A DNA stretch of 64,000 bases from Pseudoduganella lutea (GTDB lineage: Bacteria; Pseudomonadota; Gammaproteobacteria; Burkholderiales; Burkholderiaceae_D): the NCBI RefSeq assembly GCF_004209755.1, contig NZ_CP035913.1, positions 186,001-250,000 on the forward strand, in the 5' to 3' direction. The first letter of the stretch is position 1, and every line of letters begins with the position of its first letter. This document shows positions 1-10,180 of this stretch, in pieces. The position numbers and the translations under genes were made by a program. Below the pieces are notes generated by a model that searched no databases, was not told the DNA's origin, and saw nothing but the letters and a program-made list of their open reading frames with translations.

Positions 1-294
1 GCACCCACGCCGCTGGCCTACCTGGGCCGGCCCTGGCGGCCGCACGGCGCCGTCGCATTCATCGACACCGAGATGGGGGCGCACATCCGGCCCGAGGGCT
101 GGAACAACTGGGGCAAGCCGGACAACGAAAAAACCGCCCGCTACGTGGAATACAACAGCCGTGGCGACGGCGCCAATCCCGGCAAGCGGGCCGGCTGGTC
201 GCGGCAGCTGACGGATGCCGAAGCGCGGGAGTACACGGCCGCGAACATCCTTGGCGGCAGCGACGGCTGGCGGCCGCTCCATGGGTTGAAGTGA
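1..294 (+). CDS. Pectin methylesterase (CE8), C-terminal part
   Basis: The gene is cut by the left window edge; only the last 97 codons are visible and the frame is open from base 1. The fragment has the conserved end of carbohydrate esterase family 8: YLGRPWRP, then an EMGAHIRPEGWNNWGKP block, then EYNSRGDGANP and the terminal NILGGSDGW. In the family, the Arg and Trp of the LGRPW motif lie in the substrate cleft, and the enzyme removes methyl esters from homogalacturonan, outside the cytoplasm. The catalytic Asp residues and any signal peptide lie to the left of the window. The next gene is a TonB receptor in the same direction, and a polygalacturonase and a tagaturonate reductase-like gene lie elsewhere in the window, so a role in pectin use is consistent. 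Confidence 0.9.
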   Translation, partial: APTPLAYLGRPWRPHGAVAFIDTEMGAHIRPEGWNNWGKPDNEKTARYVEYNSRGDGANPGKRAGWSRQLTDAEAREYTAANILGGSDGWRPLHGLK

Positions 295-439
295 CCTGCC
301 CGGCGCCGCCATGAGCGGCGCCGTGACGACACGGCCGCGCACCGGCGGCCCACCGATCCGTTTCACCGAAAAAAGCAGCGCCATACGCGGCCGGCCCCGG
401 CACGCCCGCACACAACATCAAACCGCATTGGAGGAGACC

Positions 440-3400
440 ATGTACCAGCACAGCAGCCGCAATCCCGGTAGCACGCTCAGGGTTAAACGTTTAACGCACG
501 CCGTCTCGCTGGCGCTTGTTTCGCTGGTTGCCAGCCAGGCTGCGCTGGCCCAGCAAAGCACAGGCGCGCCGGCCGAACCGGCCGCGAACGGCGCGATCCA
601 GCGCGTCGAAGTGGTGGCGACGCGCGCCTCGCAGCAGTCGGGCATCGAGCGCAAGAAGAATGCCGCCACGGCGATGGATTCGATCGTGGCCGAGGACGTG
701 GGCTCGCTGCCCGACCGTAACGTGGGCGAAGCCATTTCGCGCATGGCGGGCATCGTGCTCGACCGAGGTGACTATGGCGAAGGCGTGACGGTGTCCGTGC
801 GCGGCAATGGCGCCGACCTGACCCGCGTGGAACTCGATGGCCAGAGCGTGCAGTCGGCCGGCGGCACCGATGCCGGCGCCACAGGCGGCGCGAACAGCCG
901 CGGCACGGAATTCCGCCAGCTGTCCGCCGATCTGATCAAGAGTGTCGACGTCGTGAAGGGATCGACGGCCGACATGACCGAGGGCGCGCTGGGCGGCGGC
1001 ATCGTCATCAAGACCCGCACCGGCCTGGACTTCAAGAAGCCGTTCGCCTCGCTGCGGCTGGGCGGCAGCCACAATTCGCTGGACAAGAAATGGAAGCCGG
1101 ACGCCAACCTGATCCTGGCGAACAAATACCTCGACGGGCGGCTCGGCCTGATCCTGAACGCCTCGCACAGCACGCTGAACAACGAGGCGCATTCGATGCA
1201 GGTGTCGCAGACGGCCCAGCAGGGTTATTACCGCCTGCTGGATTTCGACGGTTCACCGGAGAAGACGTACAGTTTCCTGCCCAGCACCGTGGCCAGCGAC
1301 GACAGCACGGCCACCACGCCGATCCTGCGCACGCCGATGGGCGGCACGAACTTCCTGAATTCGGAATCGCCGCTGTCGCTGATCACCAAGTCGGCGGGCG
1401 CGCAGACGAAGCAGGATTGCCACAACCTGTTCCCCGACCTGTCGGCCGCGCAGCTGGCACTGATTCCTTCCGGCAGCCAGGGCGCGGCGCGGGCGCAGCG
1501 CGGCAACGAGCTGCTCACCTGCCTGAACCAGTGGAACGACTACACGCCGTCGAACGTGCGCTACTTCATCAAGAAGGAACACGACCGCAAGGACAACCTG
1601 GACCTGCGCGGCGACTTCAAGGTGAACAACAAGCTGACCGTCTATGCCAAGGGCAGCTTCAACCGCCGCGAAACGCGCATCGAGCAGATGACCTACCAGC
1701 TGGGCCTCGTGAAAAATCCGAACCAGCTGCCCAACCCGCTGGTCACGCCGGGCTACACGGGCGCGGTCTTTGCCGACGATGCCATCAACAACGTGCGCAA
1801 CGTGGTACTCGGCTCCGGCTTCTTCCATTACCCGGGCGGCTACTCCACGCGGTCGAACAACTACGTCATTCCCGGCGCCGTCACCAACATCGATCCGGCT
1901 TCCGTGCTCGTCGACCCGAGCCACCACCTGACCCGGTTCACGGTCTCCGATGGCCAGGCGATTCCCGACCAGACGCTGGAATTTGCCCGCACCATCAGCC
2001 GCTACCTGCAGACGGGCGGCACCTACCGGAACGATGGCCTGACCGCCGAATTCTTCTTCGCCGACGCGCGTTCCGACTTCCGCCGCGTGCAGCAGCGCAT
2101 GAGCTATACGCTCAACACGGGCCCGACCACGTTCGAACTGGACCCCAGCGGCCTGTGGGGCTTCAATTTCCCGGCCGGCGTCAACCAGGCCGACCCAGCC
2201 GGTTACGCGGCGCTGTTCCCGCGCACCGTCGGCGGCGCCGCGCTGGGCAACACCAACACCATCTTCCGGCCGAACTATGCGGCCGCCGTGCAGCCGCTGC
2301 GCACGATGGCGACCGGTATCCTGTGGCTGCCGCAGATCCGCGAGACGGGCGAGCGCACGGCCAAGCTGGACGTGACGTACATGACGCCGGAAGGCATTCC
2401 GTTCTTCAAGCGCTTCAAGGCCGGCTTCAACCTGCGCGACAGCTACAGCAATTCCTGGGAAGGCGGTGCCGGCGACCGCATGGTCAAGGCACCGATCGGC
2501 ACCTATGGCAAAGAGGGTTACGTGCCGGGCGTATACTTGCCGCAGGCCCGTGTCGACAACCGCTTCGAAGGCTGCCAGAACACGCCCGCGTCGCTGGCGC
2601 CGGGCGGCGACGCCTGCCAGTACGGCATGAATCCGCCGGGCGACCCGCGCAGTGGCCGCGACAGCACGCTGGTGCTGTCGCAGCAGGATTTCCTCAACAT
2701 CATCCAGCAGACGCTGACCAAGCCGGCCACCGGCACTTCGTTCTTCCACGGCGCCAAGGACCGCCCGGCAATCCTGCCGCAGAACTGGATGGGCATCGAC
2801 ATCGCGAAGGCCGTCGAGCTCACCAACTTCGCCAACCGCAACTGGGATTGCGTGCAGACCTGCACCGGCACCGACGGCAAGGTCTACGACCAGCCCGTGA
2901 ACAAGCTGCAGGAACGCATCGATGCGTTCTACCTGATGACCGATTTCGGTCTCGACCACGTACCCTTCACGAACCGCGCATTGCCGTTCGGCCTCGAATT
3001 CGATGGCAACATGGGCGTGCGCTACGTGCGCAGCCGCGTCAGCGGCACCGGCACGATGACGTTCACGTCGTATTCGAAGACGGCGCTGTACGATCCGGAA
3101 GACCCGAACAACTCCGCGGGCTACGTGCAGTCGTCGATCGTGCAGAACACGGCGGTCGATGCCACCACGACGGACGTGCTGCCCAGCCTGAACCTGGCCA
3201 CCTGGCTGCGGCCGGACGAACTGGTGCTGCGCTACAGCGTGGCGAAGACCGTGGCGCGCCCGCCCATCCAGCAACTGCTGCCGGCCAGCACCTGCATCTA
3301 CGACGAACGCGCCGCCGACCTCGATGCCGATGGCACGCAACGCTGCAACGGCACGATCGGCAACCCCGCCCTGCAGGCGCGCAAGAACGTCAACCAGAAC

Positions 3401-4180
3401 GTGTCGCTGGAGTGGTACCCGAACCGCGACACGATGTTCAGCCTGGCCTGGTTCAACCAGAAGGGCAAGGTGGGCCAGTTCATCACCGAGGGCGTGAGCG
3501 GCGGCCAGCTGTTCGCCGGGTCCGACCTGGTGGACCCGCAGACAGGTGTCAAGCTGTCCGACCTGCCGTTCAACTATTCCACGTATGTGAACGGCCCGGT
3601 CTCGACGCGCAACGGCGCCGAGTTTTCCACGAAGACGGCCTTTACGTTCCTGCCTGGCCTGCTGAGTTTCACCGGTTTCGATGCCAACTACACGAAGGTG
3701 AAATCGAAGCACGTGACCGCGTCCATCGTCGACCTGCTGACCGGCACGGCGCTGCCGCCGGCGCGCGAATCGGAGTCGCAGTACAACGTGGCACTGTGGT
3801 ACGACGATGGCCGGCTGTCGGCCCGCGTGGCACTGCAGGGTGCCGCCGCCTGGTTCACCTGCATCTCGCCATGCGGGCAGGCGCCGCGCGAGCTGATCAA
3901 CTATCCGGCGCAGGGCGTGAACGTGAACAATTCCACGCCGAAGATCTATTCGCCCGGATCGCCGAACTTCAAGGACGCCACGCGCTTCGTCGACGCGAAG
4001 ATCGCCTGGAAATGGCGCCCGGACGTGGAGTTCTTCCTGGAAGGCCGCAATATCGGCAACGCCACCACGTCGAACAGCCAGGCCCACTACGCCCCCCTCA
4101 GCAACGGCGTACCGAACCTGCTGGACTACGCCTATGCCGGCCGGCGCATCATGGTCGGCGTGTCGTTCCGCACGCTGTAA
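440..4180 (+). CDS. TonB-dependent receptor, polymer-uptake type
   Basis: Outer-membrane active transporter of 1246 residues. An N-terminal signal peptide with a hydrophobic core at about residues 20-37 (ends ASQAALAQQ) is followed by a Ton-box-like stretch (IQRVEVVATR, about 53-62). The plug domain begins near residue 70 (SLPDRNVGEAISRMAGI) and a long beta-barrel ends in VGVSFRTL. The size and the DRNVGEAISR signature fit the large Xanthomonas/Caulobacter family (TIGR01782-like). I chose the ATG at 440 because GGAGGAG precedes it and a signal peptide follows directly. An in-frame ATG at 311 sits in the loop of a perfect 8-bp hairpin (302-322) and would add 43 non-signal residues. It follows a pectin methylesterase gene by 145 bp, so the ligand may be a pectin oligosaccharide; this is inference. 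Confidence 0.93.
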   Translation: MYQHSSRNPGSTLRVKRLTHAVSLALVSLVASQAALAQQSTGAPAEPAANGAIQRVEVVATRASQQSGIERKKNAATAMDSIVAEDVGSLPDRNVGEAISRMAGIVLDRGDYGEGVTVSVRGNGADLTRVELDGQSVQSAGGTDAGATGGANSRGTEFRQLSADLIKSVDVVKGSTADMTEGALGGGIVIKTRTGLDFKKPFASLRLGGSHNSLDKKWKPDANLILANKYLDGRLGLILNASHSTLNNEAHSMQVSQTAQQGYYRLLDFDGSPEKTYSFLPSTVASDDSTATTPILRTPMGGTNFLNSESPLSLITKSAGAQTKQDCHNLFPDLSAAQLALIPSGSQGAARAQRGNELLTCLNQWNDYTPSNVRYFIKKEHDRKDNLDLRGDFKVNNKLTVYAKGSFNRRETRIEQMTYQLGLVKNPNQLPNPLVTPGYTGAVFADDAINNVRNVVLGSGFFHYPGGYSTRSNNYVIPGAVTNIDPASVLVDPSHHLTRFTVSDGQAIPDQTLEFARTISRYLQTGGTYRNDGLTAEFFFADARSDFRRVQQRMSYTLNTGPTTFELDPSGLWGFNFPAGVNQADPAGYAALFPRTVGGAALGNTNTIFRPNYAAAVQPLRTMATGILWLPQIRETGERTAKLDVTYMTPEGIPFFKRFKAGFNLRDSYSNSWEGGAGDRMVKAPIGTYGKEGYVPGVYLPQARVDNRFEGCQNTPASLAPGGDACQYGMNPPGDPRSGRDSTLVLSQQDFLNIIQQTLTKPATGTSFFHGAKDRPAILPQNWMGIDIAKAVELTNFANRNWDCVQTCTGTDGKVYDQPVNKLQERIDAFYLMTDFGLDHVPFTNRALPFGLEFDGNMGVRYVRSRVSGTGTMTFTSYSKTALYDPEDPNNSAGYVQSSIVQNTAVDATTTDVLPSLNLATWLRPDELVLRYSVAKTVARPPIQQLLPASTCIYDERAADLDADGTQRCNGTIGNPALQARKNVNQNVSLEWYPNRDTMFSLAWFNQKGKVGQFITEGVSGGQLFAGSDLVDPQTGVKLSDLPFNYSTYVNGPVSTRNGAEFSTKTAFTFLPGLLSFTGFDANYTKVKSKHVTASIVDLLTGTALPPARESESQYNVALWYDDGRLSARVALQGAAAWFTCISPCGQAPRELINYPAQGVNVNNSTPKIYSPGSPNFKDATRFVDAKIAWKWRPDVEFFLEGRNIGNATTSNSQAHYAPLSNGVPNLLDYAYAGRRIMVGVSFRTL

Positions 4181-4546
4181 GGATCTGCGGGAAGGAAAGC
4201 CCGATCGCGTCACCCGGTAGCCGTTGGCTGCCGAACACCGGTGTCTGACATTTTTTTCGGGCGCTCCATCCGGAAAATGTGTCAGACCGCTGCGGCGGAC
4301 CGACCGGTTCTCCCATGCCGCCTGCCCCTTCAGGCGCAGGCATCTATCACGCTGCCCAGCGTCGACGTTCCATTCCCCTGCCCTGTTTTCGAATCCTGCT
4401 CGCGCCCCACTAGCCGCTGGCCATCTGGCCGCCGCCTGCCGGCGCGGCCGTAAAGATGCCCATGGCCGAGCGTGTACACTGCGCCCTGCCAGCCTTGCAT
4501 TGCCAGGGCGGCCACTGACGTCAACGAAACGACCACGAGACTGCCC
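4181..4546. other. Intergenic region without a convincing gene
   Basis: This gap holds a dyad repeat (4240-4288) and no open frame with a start signal and plausible protein. It presumably carries the 3' end of the receptor transcript and the promoter of the chaA gene, but I see no canonical terminator with a T-run on the plus strand. Confidence 0.5.
4240..4288. repeat. Imperfect dyad repeat with GTCTGACA arms
   Basis: GTCTGACA (4243-4250) and TGTCAGAC (4280-4287) form a perfect 8-bp inverted repeat around a 29-base centre that contains a run of seven T and later a run of four A. The layout resembles small interspersed palindromic repeats common between genes in Massilia-like genomes; that comparison is from memory. 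It may fold as a stem at the end of the receptor mRNA. Confidence 0.5.
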
Positions 4547-5641
4547 ATGAAAATATCGAATTCCCTGCCCGCGTGGACGATCGCGGCGCCCATCGTCGCC
4601 TGGCTGCTGTTGGCCGGCAAAGCCGCCGGCCTTGGCGACGCGCTGGGCGGTGTGTACGTCGCGCTGCTGGCCGCCGGCCTGTTCGGCGGCGTGCTGGCCG
4701 CCGTGTTCCATGCCGAAGTGGTGGCGCACCGGATCGGCGAACCGTATGGCACGCTGGTGCTCGCGGTGGCGGTCACGTCGATCGAAGTGGCGCTGATCGT
4801 GTCGCTGATGATCGCCGGCGGCGAATCGACCACGGGGCTGGCGCGCGATACCGTGTTCGCAGCCGTGATGCTGATCCTGAACGGCATGGTCGGCATCTGC
4901 CTGCTGGCCGGCGGGCGGCGCCATGGCGAGCAGCGCTTCAACCAGGGTGGCGTCTCCGCCGCGCTGGCCACGCTGTCCGCGATCGCCGTGCTGACGATGG
5001 TGCTGCCGAACTACACGACGACGACGCCGGGCCCTTCCTACAGCAGCAGCCAGCTGGTGTTCATCGCCGTGGTCTCGCTCGTGCTGTACGGCACCTTCGT
5101 GCTGGTGCAGACCGTGCGGCACCGCGATTACTTCCTGCCCGAAGTGGCCACCGCCGACGAGGCCGTGCACGCGCCGCCGCCATCCGCCAAAGTCATGTGG
5201 TGGAGCAGCGCACTGCTGCTGGCCTGCCTGGGCAGCGTGGTGCTGCTGGCCAAGTCGCTGTCGCCGCCGCTGGAAGCGGCCGTGCTGGCGCTCGGCGCGC
5301 CGAAGGCGCTGGTGGGCATCATCATCGCGGCCGTCGTGCTGCTGCCCGAAGGGATCGCCGCGTTCCAGGCGGCGCGCGCGAACCGGCTGCAAACGAGCCT
5401 GAACCTGGCGCTCGGTTCCGCGCTGGCCAGCATCGGCCTGACGATCCCCGCGGTGGCCATCGTGTCGCTGCTGAACGGCTGGACGCTGTCGCTGGGCATC
5501 GACGTCAAGTCGACCGTGCTCCTGCTGCTGTCGGTCATCGTGGCCACCATCTCGCTGGGCAATGGCCGCACGACGATCATGCAGGGCATGGTGCACGTGG
5601 TGATCTTCGCCGTCTACCTGTTCATCACGATCGTGCCCTGA
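4547..5641 (+). CDS. chaA: Calcium/sodium:proton antiporter ChaA-like
   Basis: Integral inner-membrane cation/proton exchanger of 364 residues, close to the 366 of E. coli ChaA. About 11 hydrophobic segments run along the chain in two homologous halves. The family's first acidic helix motif is visible as GEPYGTLVLAVAVTSIEVAL near residues 64-83, and the second-half counterpart as LVGIIIAAVVLLPEGIAAFQ near 262-281. The Glu residues of these helices bind the cation in the CaCA superfamily. The start at 4547 is chosen because the hydrophobic N-terminus begins there; an upstream in-frame ATG (4472) would add a non-conserved, Cys-containing tail. It expels Ca2+ or Na+ using the proton gradient. 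No regulator or partner is adjacent. Confidence 0.9.
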   Translation: MKISNSLPAWTIAAPIVAWLLLAGKAAGLGDALGGVYVALLAAGLFGGVLAAVFHAEVVAHRIGEPYGTLVLAVAVTSIEVALIVSLMIAGGESTTGLARDTVFAAVMLILNGMVGICLLAGGRRHGEQRFNQGGVSAALATLSAIAVLTMVLPNYTTTTPGPSYSSSQLVFIAVVSLVLYGTFVLVQTVRHRDYFLPEVATADEAVHAPPPSAKVMWWSSALLLACLGSVVLLAKSLSPPLEAAVLALGAPKALVGIIIAAVVLLPEGIAAFQAARANRLQTSLNLALGSALASIGLTIPAVAIVSLLNGWTLSLGIDVKSTVLLLLSVIVATISLGNGRTTIMQGMVHVVIFAVYLFITIVP

Positions 5642-5817
5642 CCTCGGGGCTCGCTGGCGAGCTTGCGCACGAGCCACGTCAGCCCGTCGAACCCCGCCAC
5701 AACGGTTTCCGTGAACAGCACGCCGGCCAGGCCGAGCCGGGCCATCGACAGATTGTCGGGCATCGTCAGGCGCGGCGCGGGCAGCCCGCCAGCGATGATC
5801 AGTACGTCTCCATTCAC
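5614..5817 (-). CDS. Possible 67-residue protein of unknown function
   Basis: A minus-strand frame overlaps the last 28 bases of chaA in convergent orientation. From a GTG at 5817 it reads VNGDVLIIAGGLPAPRLTM and ends in GQGTIVMNR. Third codon positions are strongly GC-rich from this GTG onward but not upstream, which argues that only this part is coding. A GGAG lies close to the GTG. The frame is open further upstream to a TTG at 5946, with composition that looks non-coding. I do not recognise the protein; it may also be a remnant of a longer gene. Confidence 0.3.
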   Translation of the reverse strand: MNGDVLIIAGGLPAPRLTMPDNLSMARLGLAGVLFTETVVAGFDGLTWLVRKLASEPRGQGTIVMNR

Positions 5818-6015
5818 GTGGACTCCGCTCGTAATCAAGTCAAGCAGCGGGCCGATCTTATGCGACGGCCGGGGCGGCCTATGTGCGGCCACGTACGAAA
5901 CGGACCACGCGGCGCGCGTTTGTGAATTCGCCACGCTAACGTGCAACGCTTGTTTTTTTTACATGGTAAAGTTGCCACGTCGTCCGGCATCCGGAGCCGC
6001 AAAGGCGACACCGTA

Positions 6016-6079
6016 TTCAGGCATGCAGTTCAGGCATTCCAGTTTCAGGTATTTCTTCAGGTGTTTCTTCAGGTATTTC
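6016..6079. repeat. Tandem 12-bp repeats upstream of glf
   Basis: Three contiguous 12-mers are TTCAGGTATTTC (6044-6055), TTCAGGTGTTTC (6056-6067) and TTCAGGTATTTC (6068-6079). They are preceded by two looser copies that begin TTCAGGCAT (6016 and 6029). The array ends 41 bases before the glf ATG and lies in an AT-rich leader. It could be a direct-repeat binding site or the product of slippage. Confidence 0.7.
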
Positions 6080-6084
6080 ATTAA

Positions 6085-7275
<1,191 letters not shown>

Positions 7276-7293
7276 TCCGCCGCTGACAGCCAC

Positions 7294-7321
7294 GGCCGGT
7301 CGCTGAACCGGCCTGGCTTTT
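7294..7321 (+). terminator. Putative terminator of glf
   Basis: GGCCGGT (7294-7300) and ACCGGCC (7307-7313) form a perfect 7-bp stem with a 6-base loop, followed by TGGCTTTT. The T-run is short, so termination may be partial. A second perfect 10-bp hairpin (CATGCGCAGG / CCTGCGCATG, 7322-7344) follows at once and is trailed by a pyrimidine-rich stretch. Confidence 0.6.
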
Positions 7322-7422
7322 CATGCGCAGGCACCCTGCGCATGACTCTTCTCTTTCCGCTTTTCGCCTTTCCCGTTCTCTCCTTCCTTCCCTTCGATCG
7401 TCACGCTCTCCTCGCCGGTACA

Positions 7423-7463
7423 TTGCAAGCTTTTACTTAGGATGCTAAACTTTCGTATCCTAA
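7423..7463 (+). promoter_or_regulatory. Promoter and MarR operator of the efflux operon
   Basis: TTGCAA (7423-7428) and TAAACT (7446-7451) are spaced 17 bp apart as -35 and -10 elements. The inverted repeat TTAGGAT (7437-7443) ... ATCCTAA (7457-7463), 7-bp arms with a 13-bp centre, brackets the -10 box. A dimeric repressor bound there would block the polymerase. The marR start codon is 16 bp downstream, so autoregulation by MarR is likely. Confidence 0.65.
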
Positions 7464-7478
7464 TCGAAAGCCAGCGCA

Positions 7479-7928
7479 ATGCCCGATCTCGACAAGACCC
7501 TGATGTCCCTCACCCACACGCTGATCCACTCGGCGCGTGCCTACAAGGCGGCGGCGGACCGGGTGGCCGGCAATTTCGCCCTGTCGCACGCCAGTGGCTG
7601 GCCCGTGGTGATGATTGCCCGGCTCGGCGATGGCGTGCGGCCGGGTACGGTGGCCGAGGCGCTGGGCGTCGAGCCGCCGTCGCTGGTACGCATCATCGAC
7701 CAGCTCGTGACGGCCGGCCTCGTGACGCGCCAGGACGATCCGGCCGACCGGCGCGCGAAGACGCTGCACCTGACGGCCGAGGGGCGCCACTGCGCGGCCC
7801 AGCTGGAAGAATTGCTGCTGCCATTCCGCCGCGAGCTGTTCGCCGGGCTGCCGCAGGCCGATATCGAAGCCTGCGTGCGCGTGCTCACCCATCTGGACGG
7901 GCTGCTGGCAGGCCGCGCGAAAGGCTGA
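7479..7928 (+). CDS. MarR-family transcriptional regulator
   Basis: 149 residues, the usual MarR length. A central winged helix-turn-helix is seen at about residues 60-105: VAEALGVEPPSLVRIIDQLV as helix-turn-helix, then the wing DDPADRRAKTLHLTAEG with the characteristic D-x-R-[RA]-K core. The terminal helices form the dimer interface in this family. The gene is the first of a same-strand run with a FUSC pump, DUF1656 protein, HlyD adaptor and NodT channel; its stop is 6 bp before the next start. The palindrome over the -10 box upstream is the obvious operator. By analogy it would be released by a phenolic or other aromatic acid, which is inference. Confidence 0.92.
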   Translation: MPDLDKTLMSLTHTLIHSARAYKAAADRVAGNFALSHASGWPVVMIARLGDGVRPGTVAEALGVEPPSLVRIIDQLVTAGLVTRQDDPADRRAKTLHLTAEGRHCAAQLEELLLPFRRELFAGLPQADIEACVRVLTHLDGLLAGRAKG

Positions 7929-7934
7929 GCGGCG

Positions 7935-9974
7935 ATGCTGTTGCAATGCCCACAGCCGCGCGAACTGCTGTTCTCGGCCAAGTGTTTCACGGCATCGATG
8001 CTGGCGCTGTACGTGTCGATGGCGGCCGGCCTGCCGCGACCATTCTGGGCGATGATGGCCGCGTACATCGTGGCCAGCCCGCTGGCCGGCGCGGTGCGCT
8101 CGAAGGCGCAGTTCCGCGTCTGCGGCACGCTCGTCGGTTCGGCCGCCACGGTGGCCATGGTGCCGAACCTGGCCAACGCCCCCGAACTGCTGTCGCTCGC
8201 CCTGGCCTGCTGGGTCGCCGTGTGCCTGTACGTTTCGCTGCTCGACCGCACGCCGCGTTCCTATGTCTTCATGCTGGCTGGCTACACGGCCGGGCTGATC
8301 GGCTTTCCGTCGGTGGCCGATCCCGGCACCGTGTTCGACACGGCGCTGGCCCGTGTCGAGGAAATCGGTGTCGGCATCCTGTCCGCCACGCTGGTGCATT
8401 CGCTGGTCTTTCCCCAGGGTGTCGGGCCGGCGCTGCTGGGCCGGCTGGACCGCGCGATCGGCGACGCGCGCGGCTGGATGCTCGACGTGCTGCGGCCCGC
8501 CGCCGGAAGGAAAGATACGCACGTGCGCCTGGCGCTGGCCGCCGAGATCAGCGACATGCGCGTGATGTCCACGCACCTGCCGTTCGATACGTCGCACCTG
8601 CGCTGGACCGGCGCGATGGTGCATGCGCTGCATGACCGCCTGGCCGTGATGGTGCCGCTGCTGCTCGCTGTCGAGGACCGGCTGCAGGCGCTGGCGGAAA
8701 TTGGTCCCGTCGAAGCCCACTGGCAGGCCATGCTGGACGACGTGGCGAGGTGGATCGAGGAAGGCCGCGCCGCCGATCCCGCCCGCGCGGCGGCTTTGCG
8801 CACACGGCTCGCCGCGCTGACGCCGGCACTGGCGCCCGATGCGGCGTGGCGCGCGATCCTGCAGGTGAACCTGGCGCAGCGCCTCGGCGCGCTGGTCGCC
8901 GCCTGCGAGGAAAGCCTGGAACTGCGCGACAGCATCGACGCCGTGCTGCACGGCGCACCGCCGGCCACGCCGCCCCACCTCACGCCGGCGGTGTTGCACC
9001 GCGACCATGGCATGGCGCTGCGCTCCGCGCTGGCGGCGGCGATCGCGATCCTGGCCTGCTGCGCGTTCTGGATCGTGACCGGCTGGCCGGCCGGCGCCGC
9101 CGCGCCGATGCTGGCCGGCGTGGCCTGCTGTTTCTTCGCCACGATGGACGATCCCGTGCCGGCGATCACGGGCTTCGTGAAGTTCACGCTGTGGTCGGTG
9201 CCGGTATCGGTGTTCTACATCCTCGTGGTGCTGCCGGCCGTGCACAGTTATGAAATGCTGGTGCTGGCGCTGGCACCGGTATTCCTGCTGCTGGGCGTGT
9301 ACATGGCGCGCCCGGCCACCTATGGCAACGCGCTGACGTTCGTGATCGGCATCGCCAGCACGCTGGCATTGCAGGACACGAACCAGCTCGACATGGCGTC
9401 GTTCGTCAATGGCCTGCTGGCGCAGATGCTCGGCTACATTGCCGCCGCGGTGGTCACGCGCATGATGCGCACCGTGGATGCGCCATGGATGGCGCGCCGC
9501 ATGCTCGCTCGCGCCCGCGCGGAACTGGTGCGGATGGCGCGGTCGCCCCGTGCACCGGCGCTGCTGGAAGTGTCGGCGCGCGTGGTCGACCGCGTCGCGC
9601 TGCTGATGCCCCGTCTCGCGCTGGCAAAGGCGGCACCGGAAGTGCGTGCCGCCGCGCTGGAAAACATGCGCGAACTGCGCGTGGGCCTGCACATCGCGCA
9701 GCTGCGTGGCCTGGGCGCGCGGCTCGAACCGGCCGGCGTGCCGCTGCGCGCGCTGCTCGATCAGGTGGCTGCGCATTTCAGCCTCGCCGCGTCGTCCCGC
9801 GACAGCCTGCTGGCACAGCTCGACACTACGCTGCGTGCCGTCTGCCGCGCGGTCGAAGGCCATGCGCTGGACGACACCATGCGCGCCACGGCTGCCGCCG
9901 CGCTGGCCAGCATGCGGCGCGACCTGTTTCCCCATGCCGCTCCTTATGAACCCTTGCCCATGGAATTCCGATGA
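7935..9974 (+). CDS. FUSC-family inner-membrane efflux pump (AaeB-like)
   Basis: 679 residues. Two clusters of hydrophobic segments (about residues 15-165 and 355-520) are separated by a long soluble helical region, the fusaric-acid-resistance/AaeB architecture. The N-terminal block KCFTASMLALYVSMAAGLPR followed by FWAMMAAYIVASPLAGAVRS is typical of this family. A matching second-half block runs from HGMALRSALAAAIAILACCA. These proteins move aromatic carboxylic acids or similar compounds out of the cytoplasm together with an HlyD adaptor. Its last codon overlaps the start of the DUF1656 gene (ATGA), which indicates translational coupling. Confidence 0.9.
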   Translation: MLLQCPQPRELLFSAKCFTASMLALYVSMAAGLPRPFWAMMAAYIVASPLAGAVRSKAQFRVCGTLVGSAATVAMVPNLANAPELLSLALACWVAVCLYVSLLDRTPRSYVFMLAGYTAGLIGFPSVADPGTVFDTALARVEEIGVGILSATLVHSLVFPQGVGPALLGRLDRAIGDARGWMLDVLRPAAGRKDTHVRLALAAEISDMRVMSTHLPFDTSHLRWTGAMVHALHDRLAVMVPLLLAVEDRLQALAEIGPVEAHWQAMLDDVARWIEEGRAADPARAAALRTRLAALTPALAPDAAWRAILQVNLAQRLGALVAACEESLELRDSIDAVLHGAPPATPPHLTPAVLHRDHGMALRSALAAAIAILACCAFWIVTGWPAGAAAPMLAGVACCFFATMDDPVPAITGFVKFTLWSVPVSVFYILVVLPAVHSYEMLVLALAPVFLLLGVYMARPATYGNALTFVIGIASTLALQDTNQLDMASFVNGLLAQMLGYIAAAVVTRMMRTVDAPWMARRMLARARAELVRMARSPRAPALLEVSARVVDRVALLMPRLALAKAAPEVRAAALENMRELRVGLHIAQLRGLGARLEPAGVPLRALLDQVAAHFSLAASSRDSLLAQLDTTLRAVCRAVEGHALDDTMRATAAAALASMRRDLFPHAAPYEPLPMEFR

Positions 9975-10180
9975 TCGCCGAAGTCAGCCTGCACGGCCTC
10001 TACGTGCCCACCCTGCTGCTGCTCGCGCTGGCCGCGCTGGTGTGCACCCGCGTGCTGGGCAAGCTGCTGCTGCGCGTTGGCTTCTACCGCTTCGTGTGGC
10101 ACCCCGCTCTCTTTGAATTCGCGCTGTTCGGCATTGTGCTGGGCGGCTTTTCCCTGTTGATGACCCGTTATGGCTACTGA
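9971..10180 (+). CDS. DUF1656 small membrane protein (AaeX-like)
   Basis: 69 residues with two hydrophobic helices (about 10-27 and 47-64). The family start MIAEVSLHGLYVPTLLLLAL and the central GFYRFVWHPALFE are typical of DUF1656/AaeX proteins. These are almost always encoded between a FUSC pump and its HlyD adaptor, exactly as here. The start overlaps the end of the pump gene by 4 bp and its end overlaps the adaptor gene by 11 bp. The precise role of AaeX is unsettled; it is assumed to be a small subunit of the pump. Confidence 0.92.
   Translation: MIAEVSLHGLYVPTLLLLALAALVCTRVLGKLLLRVGFYRFVWHPALFEFALFGIVLGGFSLLMTRYGY

Noticed and set aside
311..439. Upstream extension of the first receptor from an ATG at 311
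   Set aside because: The ATG lies in a hairpin loop, lacks a ribosome-binding site, and would bury the signal peptide; 440 is better.
1090..4248. Second long plus-strand frame inside the receptor gene
   Set aside because: Frame-shifted reading of the receptor, with Arg/Pro/Gln-rich sequence and no recognisable domain.
1253..5677. Minus-strand open frame of about 1470 codons opposite the first TonB receptor and chaA
   Set aside because: Composition is Arg/Gln/His/Val-rich shadow of GC-rich coding on the other strand; it spans two genes with clear motifs and a gap.
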